Assembly: GCF_900114785.1 (NCBI RefSeq)
Contig: NZ_FOUG01000012.1
Span: 122,319-186,318, forward strand
DNA: 64,000 nucleotides
Source: Variovorax sp. OV329
GTDB taxonomy: Bacteria > Pseudomonadota > Gammaproteobacteria > Burkholderiales > Burkholderiaceae_C
Direction: 5' to 3'
Part shown: positions 14,928 to 22,132 of the stretch, in pieces
Layout of the letters: each line of letters begins with the position of its first letter
How positions within the stretch are numbered: the first letter of the stretch is position 1
The notes under the pieces: model-generated
Told to the model about the DNA's origin: nothing
Seen by the model: the letters and a program-made list of their open reading frames with translations, nothing else
Database searches by the model: none
Translations under genes and position numbers: made by a program

Positions 14928-17264
14928 GTGCACGGCGCCAGCGAGTCCATCGTGAATCCCACTTTTTCCTGGCTGGCGCTGGTCGCCGCCTTTCCCGCCT
15001 TGTCGGCGCCCCTGGCCTGGGGCCAGGCCGCCGACGCACCGCCCGAGCGCAGCAAGTCGCTGGGCGTTGTCACCGTCACCGGCGGGCAGCCCAGTTCGCT
15101 GCCCACGCAGATTCCCACCACCATCGAGGGCATCACCCGCGAGGAAATCGACACCCGCATCAACGCCACCGACAGCGAGGATGCGCTGAAGTACCTGCCC
15201 AGCCTGCTGGTGCGCAAGCGCTACATCGGCGACTACAACCACGCCATCCTGTCCACCCGCGCCTCGGGCACGGGCAACAGCGCGCGCTCCGCCGTGTATG
15301 CGGACGGCATCCTGCTGTCCAACTACCTGGGCAACGGCATCGCCAACGGCACCAACTACGCGCCGCGCTGGGGCATGGTCACGCCCGAGGAGATCGAGCG
15401 GGTGGACGTCATGTACGGCCCCTTCTCGGCCGCCTACCCGGGCAATTCGGCCGGCGCGGTGGTGGACTACGTGACCCGCATGCCCACCGAGCTGGAGGCG
15501 CACGTCTCGGCCGGCTTTTCCTCTCAGCCCTTCAGCCTCTACAACTCCAAGGACACCTTCAACAGCTGGCAGACCAGCGCCTCGCTGGGGAGCAGGAGCG
15601 GCGACTGGTCCTGGTGGATCGACCTGAACCGCACCGACAGCCAGGGCCAGCCGCTGACCTTTACCACGGCCACGGTCGCCTCGGGCGTGCCGGGCTCCGC
15701 GGGCGTGCCGGTGAGCGGCTACGTGCGGGGCCTGAACACCACCAACCAGCCCTGGTACATCCTGGGCACCGGCACGCAGTACCACTCGGTGCAGGACCAC
15801 GCCAAGCTCAAGCTCGCCTACGACTTCTCCGGCACCGTGCGGGCCACCTACGTGCTGGGCTGGTGGCAGAACACCTCGGAAGGCCGGCCGCAGAGCTACC
15901 TGAGCAATGGCGCCGGCCAGCCGGTGTACAGCGGCCCCATCAACATCGAGGGCCGCAGCTTCAACCTGGCGCCCACGGCCTTCCCGCTCACCAACGACGA
16001 GCAGACCCACTACATGCACGGCCTGTCGGTGAAAAGCCGCACCGGCGGCACCTGGGACTGGGAGCTGAGCGCCAGCCTCTACGACTACGCCAAGGACCAG
16101 CAGCGCTCGCCCACCATCGCGCTGCCGCAGGCCGCGAACGGCGGCGCCGGCACCTTGCAGGACCAGGACGGCACCGGCTGGAACACGCTGGCGGCCAAGG
16201 GCACCTGGCGGCCACAGGGTGCAGGCGGGGCGCACATCGTCGACTTCGGCATCGGCCGCGACGCGTACAAGCTGGACATCGTCAAGAGCAACGTGCTGGG
16301 CAGCTGGCTGGTCGGGCCGGCCGGCGGCCTGGTGAGCGAAGTGGGCGGGCGCACCGAGACCTGGAGCGCCTGGGTGCAGGACAGCTGGTCCTTCGCGCCG
16401 CGCTGGAAGGCGGTGCTGGGCCTGCGCTACGAGGACTGGACCGCCAGCGACGGCCTCAGCGCCACCGCCACCAGCCGGCTCGGCTACCCGCAGCGCAGCG
16501 AGTCCGACTTCTCGCCCAAGGCGGCGCTGGCCTACCAGCTCTACGAAAGCACCGTGCTCAAGGGCTCGGTGGGCCGGGCGGTACGCTTTCCGACGGTGGG
16601 CGAGCTGTACGGCGCCACGTCTGGCGGCGCGCTGGCCTTCGTCAACGACCCGAACCTCCACCCCGAGAAGTCGTGGACCGGCGAGCTAAGCGCCGAGCAG
16701 GACCTGGGCAACGGCCTGGCGCGCGCCACGCTCTTCCACGAAGAGACCCAGGACGCGCTCTACAGCCAGCAGGTGCCCGGCACCAACCCGGTCATCTCGC
16801 GGGTGCAGAACGTGGACAAGGTGCGCACCACCGGCTTCGAGCTGGCCTACAGCGGCCAGGACGTGTGGATCAAGGGCCTGGAGATGGGCGCGAGCCTGAC
16901 CTTCGCCGACTCGAAGACGGTGGAGAACGCCGCCTTTCCCGCCAGCGTGGGCAAGTGGCAGCCGCGCGTGCCGCGCTGGCGCTCCACCGTCTACGCCACC
17001 TGGCGGCCGGACGCGCGCTGGGCCGTCACCGGCGCCGCGCGCTACAGCGGCCAGCAGTACTCCACGCTGGACAACAGCGACGTGAACGGCGACGCCTACT
17101 TCGGCGCCAGCAAGTACTTCGTGGTGGACGTGCGGGTTCGATACCAGATCACCCGCCAGTGGTCGGCCGCCTTCGGCATCGACAACCTCAACAACGAGCA
17201 GTACTGGAATTTCCACCCCTACCCGCAGCGCACCTACACGGCACAGCTGCGCTTCGACCTGTGA
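14928..17264 (+). CDS. TonB-dependent outer-membrane receptor, probably for copper
   Basis: 778 residues with a GTG start at 14928, preceded by AGGAA. A GTG at 14952 is an alternative. After the signal peptide, a TonB-box-like SLGVVTVTG is followed by the plug domain (about 60-175: TREEIDTRINATDSEDALKY, RVDVMYGPFSAAYPGNSAGA). A 22-strand barrel then ends with aromatic-rich strands (YWNFHPYPQRTYTAQLRFDL). The ligand is not readable from sequence. Copper is inferred from DUF2946 upstream and the YcnI-PCuAC fusion 34 bp downstream. No cobalamin or other riboswitch was seen in the leader. Confidence 0.85.
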   Translation: MHGASESIVNPTFSWLALVAAFPALSAPLAWGQAADAPPERSKSLGVVTVTGGQPSSLPTQIPTTIEGITREEIDTRINATDSEDALKYLPSLLVRKRYIGDYNHAILSTRASGTGNSARSAVYADGILLSNYLGNGIANGTNYAPRWGMVTPEEIERVDVMYGPFSAAYPGNSAGAVVDYVTRMPTELEAHVSAGFSSQPFSLYNSKDTFNSWQTSASLGSRSGDWSWWIDLNRTDSQGQPLTFTTATVASGVPGSAGVPVSGYVRGLNTTNQPWYILGTGTQYHSVQDHAKLKLAYDFSGTVRATYVLGWWQNTSEGRPQSYLSNGAGQPVYSGPINIEGRSFNLAPTAFPLTNDEQTHYMHGLSVKSRTGGTWDWELSASLYDYAKDQQRSPTIALPQAANGGAGTLQDQDGTGWNTLAAKGTWRPQGAGGAHIVDFGIGRDAYKLDIVKSNVLGSWLVGPAGGLVSEVGGRTETWSAWVQDSWSFAPRWKAVLGLRYEDWTASDGLSATATSRLGYPQRSESDFSPKAALAYQLYESTVLKGSVGRAVRFPTVGELYGATSGGALAFVNDPNLHPEKSWTGELSAEQDLGNGLARATLFHEETQDALYSQQVPGTNPVISRVQNVDKVRTTGFELAYSGQDVWIKGLEMGASLTFADSKTVENAAFPASVGKWQPRVPRWRSTVYATWRPDARWAVTGAARYSGQQYSTLDNSDVNGDAYFGASKYFVVDVRVRYQITRQWSAAFGIDNLNNEQYWNFHPYPQRTYTAQLRFDL

Positions 17265-17298
17265 GCACTATCCTTCTTTCCGACCCGGAGGCCATGAC

Positions 17299-18210
17299 AT
17301 GAACCCCTCGAACATCTCCCGCCGCGCACCGCGCGCCATCCTGGCCGCCGCCAGCCTGCTCGCCTGCAACGGCGCCTTCGCCCACGTCACGCTGGCCGAA
17401 GGCAGCGCCGCCACCGGCAGCGACTACGTGGCCGCCTTCCGCGTCGGCCATGCCTGCAAGGAGGCCAAGGCCACCACCGGCCTCACGGTGCGCGTGCCGG
17501 CCGGCTTCAGCGTGCAGAAGGCCGAGCCGCGCGAGGGCTGGACCCTGGCCAGCAGCAGCGGCGAGATCAGCTGGAAGGCCAACGCGCCGCAGAACGCCTT
17601 GCCCGGCGACGAGAAGGCGCAGTTCATCGTGCGCGGCAAGCTCGAGGCCAAGCCGGGCCCGCTGTGGTTCAAGGTGCTGCAGACCTGCGACGTGGGCAGC
17701 GCCGATTGGGCGCAGGTCCCGGCCGGCGACACGGCCAGGCCCGAGTTCCCGGCCGCGCGCCTGATGGTGCTCGCACCCGGCAGCGCCGCGCCGGTCGAGG
17801 TGAGCGACGCCTGGGTGCGCCGCGCCGTGCCGGGCCAGAGCGGCACCGGTGCCTTCATGAAGCTCAAGTCGCCGGCCGCCACGCGCCTGGTGGGCGCTTC
17901 CACGCCGGTGGCCGGCGTGGCCGAGGTGCACGAGATGAAGATGGAAGGCGACACCATGAAGATGCGCGCCCTCGGCCAGGGGCTGGACCTGCCCGCGGGC
18001 CAGACCGTGGCGCTCACGCCCGGCGGCTTCCACCTGATGCTGATGGACCTGAAGCAGCCCGTCGCCGCCGGCGCCACGGTGCCGATCACGCTGCGCTTCA
18101 TGGACGCCAAGGGCGTGGCCAGCGAGCAGACGCTGCAGGTGCCGGTGGCCGTGAGCGCGCCCGGCGGTGCGGCCGGTGACAGCGCTGGCGAGCATCAGCA
18201 CAAGCACTGA
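17299..18210 (+). CDS. YcnI (DUF1775)-PCuAC copper-binding fusion protein
   Basis: 303 residues. Signal peptidase cleavage after GAFA would expose His29 (HVTLAEGS), the N-terminal histidine that forms a copper site in YcnI proteins. The YcnI domain runs to about 165 (VGHACKEAKATTGLTVRVP, WFKVLQTCDVG). A PCuAC domain follows (about 172-290) with its Cu(I) ligands visible: VHEMKMEGDTMKM and GGFHLMLMDL, the His/Met pattern of periplasmic copper chaperones. A His-rich tail (GEHQHKH) ends the protein. It probably accepts copper in the periplasm and passes it to cytochrome oxidase or related sites. Confidence 0.88.
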   Translation: MNPSNISRRAPRAILAAASLLACNGAFAHVTLAEGSAATGSDYVAAFRVGHACKEAKATTGLTVRVPAGFSVQKAEPREGWTLASSSGEISWKANAPQNALPGDEKAQFIVRGKLEAKPGPLWFKVLQTCDVGSADWAQVPAGDTARPEFPAARLMVLAPGSAAPVEVSDAWVRRAVPGQSGTGAFMKLKSPAATRLVGASTPVAGVAEVHEMKMEGDTMKMRALGQGLDLPAGQTVALTPGGFHLMLMDLKQPVAAGATVPITLRFMDAKGVASEQTLQVPVAVSAPGGAAGDSAGEHQHKH

Positions 18211-18275
18211 ACTTGGCCGGCCTGCCCGGGTATAAGCTCGGCGGCCAACAACCACCACCTGCCGGGAGACCTCCG

Positions 18276-18977
18276 ATGAGCGACAAGCCGTCCTTCTTCT
18301 TCGAACAGTTCGTTCCCGGCTTCGACTTCCTCAAGAACCTGGCGACCAGCAGCGGTGCGGCGGGCGCCGCAGCCAAGGCGGGCCTGCCCGGCATGCCGGG
18401 CATCCCGGGGCTGCCCGGCGTCTCCAGCTGGGTCGCGCCCACGCTGAGCGTGGAGGAGGTGGACAAGCGCATCCAGGAACTCAAGGCGGTGCAGTTCTGG
18501 CTCGACCAGAACCTGCATGCGCTCAAGGCCACCATCCAGGCGCTGGAAGTGCAGCGCATGACGCTGTCCACGCTGCAGGGCATGAACCTGCAGATGGAGG
18601 ACCTGGCCAAGGCCTTCACCGGCGGCGCGGCGGCGTCCACGGCCGGGGCCGCAGCGAAGGCTCCGCCGCCCAGGTCCGAGCCCGAGCCGGCGAAGGAGAA
18701 GGAGAAGCCCGAGGCCGAGGCCGAGGAGCCCACGGGCAAGCCCGCCGCAGCCTCGGTCATCGACCCGATGCAGCTGTGGGGCGCGCTCACGCAGCAGTTC
18801 CAGCAGATCGCCACCACCGCGCTGCAGGAAGCTGCGCAGCTCAAGATGCCGTCCATCGCTGCGCCAGCAAAGAAGCAGGCAGCCAAGGCTCCTGCCAAGG
18901 CGGCCAGCGAGGCGAAGGCGCCCGCGGCCAAAAAGCCCCCCGCCCGCAAGCGCAGCAGCACTTCGCGCCAGCGTTAA
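18276..18977 (+). CDS. phaM: PhaM-type polyhydroxyalkanoate granule regulatory protein
   Basis: 233 residues from the ATG at 18276 with GGGAG upstream. PhaM activates PHA synthase and links granules to the nucleoid in Ralstonia. The diagnostic core is LSVEEVDKRIQELKAVQFWL followed by ALKATIQALEVQRMTLSTLQ (about residues 65-115), a helical and probably oligomerising region. The tail is rich in Lys/Ala/Pro (AKKQAAKAPAKAASEAK, ending RKRSSTSRQR), like a histone-H1-type DNA-binding tail. Unusually, residues 36-50 carry five Gly-X-Y triplets (GLPGMPGIPGLPGVS). It stands alone in the window, without phaC, phaA or phaB. Confidence 0.85.
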   Translation: MSDKPSFFFEQFVPGFDFLKNLATSSGAAGAAAKAGLPGMPGIPGLPGVSSWVAPTLSVEEVDKRIQELKAVQFWLDQNLHALKATIQALEVQRMTLSTLQGMNLQMEDLAKAFTGGAAASTAGAAAKAPPPRSEPEPAKEKEKPEAEAEEPTGKPAAASVIDPMQLWGALTQQFQQIATTALQEAAQLKMPSIAAPAKKQAAKAPAKAASEAKAPAAKKPPARKRSSTSRQR

Positions 18978-19027
18978 GTGCTGTAATGGGGGCCGCGCGC
19001 GGGGCCGTTCCCCGCTCGCGTCTCGCC

Positions 19028-20314
19028 ATGAAGCTTTTCCCCTCCGGTCACGCCACCCATCCCCAATGGCGAACGGCCGCGGACCTGGTCCTCGCGCAAC
19101 TGCGCGCCCAGATGACCCAGCCCGACTACGCCGCATCGCCCAGCCTGGGCCTGCTCTACATCACCGACCTCTTCGCCCCCCATGCGCAGGAGATCCTCGA
19201 ACACCTGGGCGCCGAGCTGCCCGAAGTCACCGACTGGTCCGGCACCACGGGCATCGGCATCGCCGCGAACAATGCCGAGTACTTCGACGAGCCGGCCCTG
19301 GCGGTGATGCTGTGCGAGCTGCCCAGCGACCAGTTCCGCGTGTTCTCCGGCGTGGCGCCGGTGGGCAACGCCGACGTGGCGCGCTCGGGCGGTCCCAACC
19401 AGAACTTCCAGGCCTTCACCGCGCTGGTGCATGCCGACCCGTCCACCCACGAGCTGCCCGAGCTGATCGGCGACCTGTCCGCGCGCACCGAGACCGGCTA
19501 CCTGTTCGGCGGCCTGTCCTCCGGGCGCGGGGCGACGCCGCAGTTCGCCATCGGCGGCAACGGCAACATCCGGGGGCAGGGCGCCGCCAGCGGGGTGTTC
19601 TCCGGCGGGCTCTCGGGCGTGCTCTTCGGCGAGGGCGTGCGGCTGGTGTCGCGCGTGACCCAGGGCTGCCAGCCGGTGTCGCGCGAGCGCGAGATCACCG
19701 CGGCCGACGGCAACCTGCTGCTCACCATCGACGGCGAGGCGGCGCTGGACGTGCTGCTGGCCGACCTGAAGGTCTCGCTGGACGAGCCCATGCACGCCAT
19801 CGAGGCGGTGCGCGCGACGCTGGTCGGCCTGGCCAGCCCCGGCAGCGAGGGCCTGCGCCGCACCGGCGACCTGGGCGCGGACGTGCTGGTGCGCCACATC
19901 ATCGGGCTGGACCCCACGCGCCGGGCAGTGGCCATCGCCGACCAGGTCGAGGTGGGCATGCGCATGACCTTCGTGCGCCGCAATGCCCAATCCGCGCGGG
20001 CCGACCTGATGCGCATCTGCGCCGAGATCCGCGAGGAGCTGGAGCCCGAGGAGCAGACCCTCGAGGTGGCCAGCGCCCTGGCCGCCGGCGAGGCCGAGGC
20101 CAGCCCGCATCCGGCGCGGCGCATATCCGGCGCCATCTACGTGAGCTGCTCGGGCCGCGGCGGGCCGCACTTCGGCGCGCCGGGGGCCGAGATGCAGATC
20201 GTGCGCCACGCGCTGGGCGACGTGCCGCTGGTGGGCTTCTTCGCCGCTGGCGAGATCGCGCGGCACCACCTGTACGGCTACACCGGGGTGATGACCGTCT
20301 TCGTGGCGGACTGA
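19028..20314 (+). CDS. FIST-domain small-ligand sensor protein
   Basis: 428 residues. The N-terminal FIST domain (about 1-220) has LGLLYITDLFAPHAQEILEH and TDWSGTTGIGIAANNAEYFD. The C-terminal FIST_C domain has AIYVSCSGRGGPHFGAPGAE and GDVPLVGFFAAGEIARHHLY, including the family's FxxxGE motif. FIST domains are predicted to bind small ligands such as amino acids and usually sit on signalling proteins. Here no kinase, GGDEF or methyl-acceptor domain is attached and there is no signal peptide, so it is a cytosolic stand-alone sensor. Possible partners are the neighbouring PhaM or XRE regulator; neither is shown. Confidence 0.85.
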   Translation: MKLFPSGHATHPQWRTAADLVLAQLRAQMTQPDYAASPSLGLLYITDLFAPHAQEILEHLGAELPEVTDWSGTTGIGIAANNAEYFDEPALAVMLCELPSDQFRVFSGVAPVGNADVARSGGPNQNFQAFTALVHADPSTHELPELIGDLSARTETGYLFGGLSSGRGATPQFAIGGNGNIRGQGAASGVFSGGLSGVLFGEGVRLVSRVTQGCQPVSREREITAADGNLLLTIDGEAALDVLLADLKVSLDEPMHAIEAVRATLVGLASPGSEGLRRTGDLGADVLVRHIIGLDPTRRAVAIADQVEVGMRMTFVRRNAQSARADLMRICAEIREELEPEEQTLEVASALAAGEAEASPHPARRISGAIYVSCSGRGGPHFGAPGAEMQIVRHALGDVPLVGFFAAGEIARHHLYGYTGVMTVFVAD

Positions 20315-20324
20315 GCCTTCGCGT

Positions 20325-21095
20325 TCAGGGCCGGGCCAGCTTGTGCAGGCCCGGCTGCGAGTCGGGCCGACGCAGCTGCGCGAAGGCCTCGAACTCCCAG
20401 CTGCGCATGCCCAGCAGCAGCGTGTAGCCCTCGCGGTCGCGCGCCGACATCTTCTGGTCGGCCTGGTGCTGCTGGGCAAAGTCCTGCGCCACGCGCTGGA
20501 GGCGCTCCAGGAAGGCCGGCGCCAGCGAGCGGCTGATGGCGCCATGGACCAGCAGCAGCCCTTCGGCGGGGCCGTCGAAGCCTCCCTTGTAGTAGTCGAG
20601 CACCACCTCCTCGCGGAAGAACTCCATCACCGGACCGTGCGGGCGCCAGCGGAAGGTCTTGGCCAGCTTGAGACGGTAGCGGTTCTGCGGCCGCAGCTCG
20701 ATGATGCCGATGCGATCCAGCTGCACCAGGCAGCCGATGCACTCGGCCTCGCTGATCCGGTAGTTGGAGACGATCTGCTCCAGCGTCCACTGGCTGAGCA
20801 CGCAGATGGCGCACAGGAGCAGCTTCTTGTCCTTGACCACGGCCCGCTCCTGCTCCTGCGTCAATTCCTTGAGCAGCGGCTGCGCGTCGGCCACGCGGCG
20901 GGCCAGTTCGGCGAAGTCGAGCTTCAGCGCCCGGCAGATGGCGTCCACCCGCGTCAGCGGCATGTCGCCCTTGGCCAGCATGCGTTTCACGCTGGATTCG
21001 GCCATGCCCAACGAGCGGGCCAGGTCGGCATAGGTCATCCGGGCGCCCTTGAGCTCGTTCTTCAGGGCCTGGACCAGGTCGGCGGTGGTGCTCAT
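20325..21095 (-). CDS. XRE-family transcriptional regulator with large C-terminal domain
   Basis: 256 residues. The N-terminal lambda-repressor-like helix-turn-helix is at about residues 18-70 (MTYADLARSLGMAESSVKRM, LTRVDAICRALKLDFAELAR). Then comes a region rich in Cys (LLLCAICVLSQWTLEQIV, EAECIGCLVQLDR) that resembles a winged-helix module (GIIELRPQNRYRLKLAKTFR). A C-terminal part with no recognised domain ends the protein. The gene is divergent from the ceramidase-like membrane protein; the 136-bp AT-richer spacer contains CGGTA/TACCG and GAGGC/GCCTC inverted repeats that may be its operator. Confidence 0.8.
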   Translation of the reverse strand: MSTTADLVQALKNELKGARMTYADLARSLGMAESSVKRMLAKGDMPLTRVDAICRALKLDFAELARRVADAQPLLKELTQEQERAVVKDKKLLLCAICVLSQWTLEQIVSNYRISEAECIGCLVQLDRIGIIELRPQNRYRLKLAKTFRWRPHGPVMEFFREEVVLDYYKGGFDGPAEGLLLVHGAISRSLAPAFLERLQRVAQDFAQQHQADQKMSARDREGYTLLLGMRSWEFEAFAQLRRPDSQPGLHKLARP

Positions 21096-21231
21096 CTCAG
21101 TTTCTCTGCTCCGTCGGTATAGCCAGACAGTACCGAAAGAGGCGAATAGTTGCCTCGTATTGATTGTTGATGCCCATGAAGAAGTTCACTCTCTACATTG
21201 CGGCGCAACACGTTACAAGGAGCCTGAAGCC

Positions 21232-22098
21232 ATGAGTGCATCTATTCCCTTGCAATCTCCCCGCCGCCTCTCACGCCGGGAAGCCTGGCTGGCTGGCGCG
21301 GCCCTCCTGCTGCTGGCGCTGGGCCTGCTGGCCCCCGCCCTGGCGGAGCCCGGCGCGGGCAACTCGCCGCTGAGCGACTTCCGAACCCTGTTGGGCCTGC
21401 CCAACGCCCTGGACGTGCTCAGCAACCTTCCCTTCCTGATCGTCGGCCTGCTGGGCCTGCACCGGCTGCACCGCCTGGAGCGCGGCCATGACCACGGCCC
21501 CGTGCCGGGCCACGCCCACGACGAACTGCCCGGCAGCGCACTGGACAGCGCCTGGCTCTTCTTTGCCGGCCTCGTGCTGGTGTCCGGTGCCTCGGCCTTC
21601 TACCACCTGCAGCCCGACGACGTGTTGCGCCTGGCCGGCGACCGCGCCGCCATGGCCGTGGCCTTCGCCGGCGTGATGGGCCTGGCGGTGTCGGACCGGG
21701 TGAGTCCGCGCTTCGGCTTCCCGGCCGCCTGCATCACCCTGGCCGCGGGCCTGCTGGCGGTGGCCGTGTTCCACGAGCGGGGCAACATCATGCCCTGGGC
21801 GGTGGTGCAGTTCGGCGGCATAGCGCTGGTGCTGTGGATGTCGACCCTGCGGCCGGTGCGCAGCGGCACCCGCCCGCTCGACCTGAAGCTCGGCTGGATC
21901 ATCGCCGCCTATGCCGTGGCCAAGGTGCTGGAAGTGGGCGACGGTCCGGTGTTCGAATGGACGCAGCACATCGTCTCGGGCCACTCGCTCAAGCACGTGG
22001 TGGCGGCGCTCGCGGCCCTGCCGGTGCTCTACTCCATCCGGCAATTGGCGGACCGACCGCTGATGCACAATTCGCCGGCAGCACCTGTCACAGTTTGA
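21232..22098 (+). CDS. CREST-superfamily (alkaline ceramidase-like) membrane protein
   Basis: 288 residues from the ATG at 21232, with AAGGAG upstream. About seven membrane segments are visible. Conserved polar residues match the CREST hydrolase superfamily: Asn in VLSNLPFLIVG, the S-x3-H pattern SAFYHLQPDD followed by an Asp in LAGDRAAMA, and a C-terminal paired His in VSGHSLKHVVAAL. These residues bind zinc in alkaline ceramidases and PAQR receptors. Bacterial members are mostly uncharacterised. A His/Asp-rich cytoplasmic or periplasmic loop (HDHGPVPGHAHDE) is an added feature. The substrate, if any, is unknown. Confidence 0.7.
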   Translation: MSASIPLQSPRRLSRREAWLAGAALLLLALGLLAPALAEPGAGNSPLSDFRTLLGLPNALDVLSNLPFLIVGLLGLHRLHRLERGHDHGPVPGHAHDELPGSALDSAWLFFAGLVLVSGASAFYHLQPDDVLRLAGDRAAMAVAFAGVMGLAVSDRVSPRFGFPAACITLAAGLLAVAVFHERGNIMPWAVVQFGGIALVLWMSTLRPVRSGTRPLDLKLGWIIAAYAVAKVLEVGDGPVFEWTQHIVSGHSLKHVVAALAALPVLYSIRQLADRPLMHNSPAAPVTV

Positions 22099-22132
22099 TA
22101 CGTGGGCGCGAGGCGCCTGATCCTCCGCCTCG

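Noticed and set aside
13989..16661. An 890-codon minus-strand frame opposite the TonB receptor
   Set aside because: Low-complexity antisense translation with no recognisable domain. The plus-strand receptor is clearly the gene.
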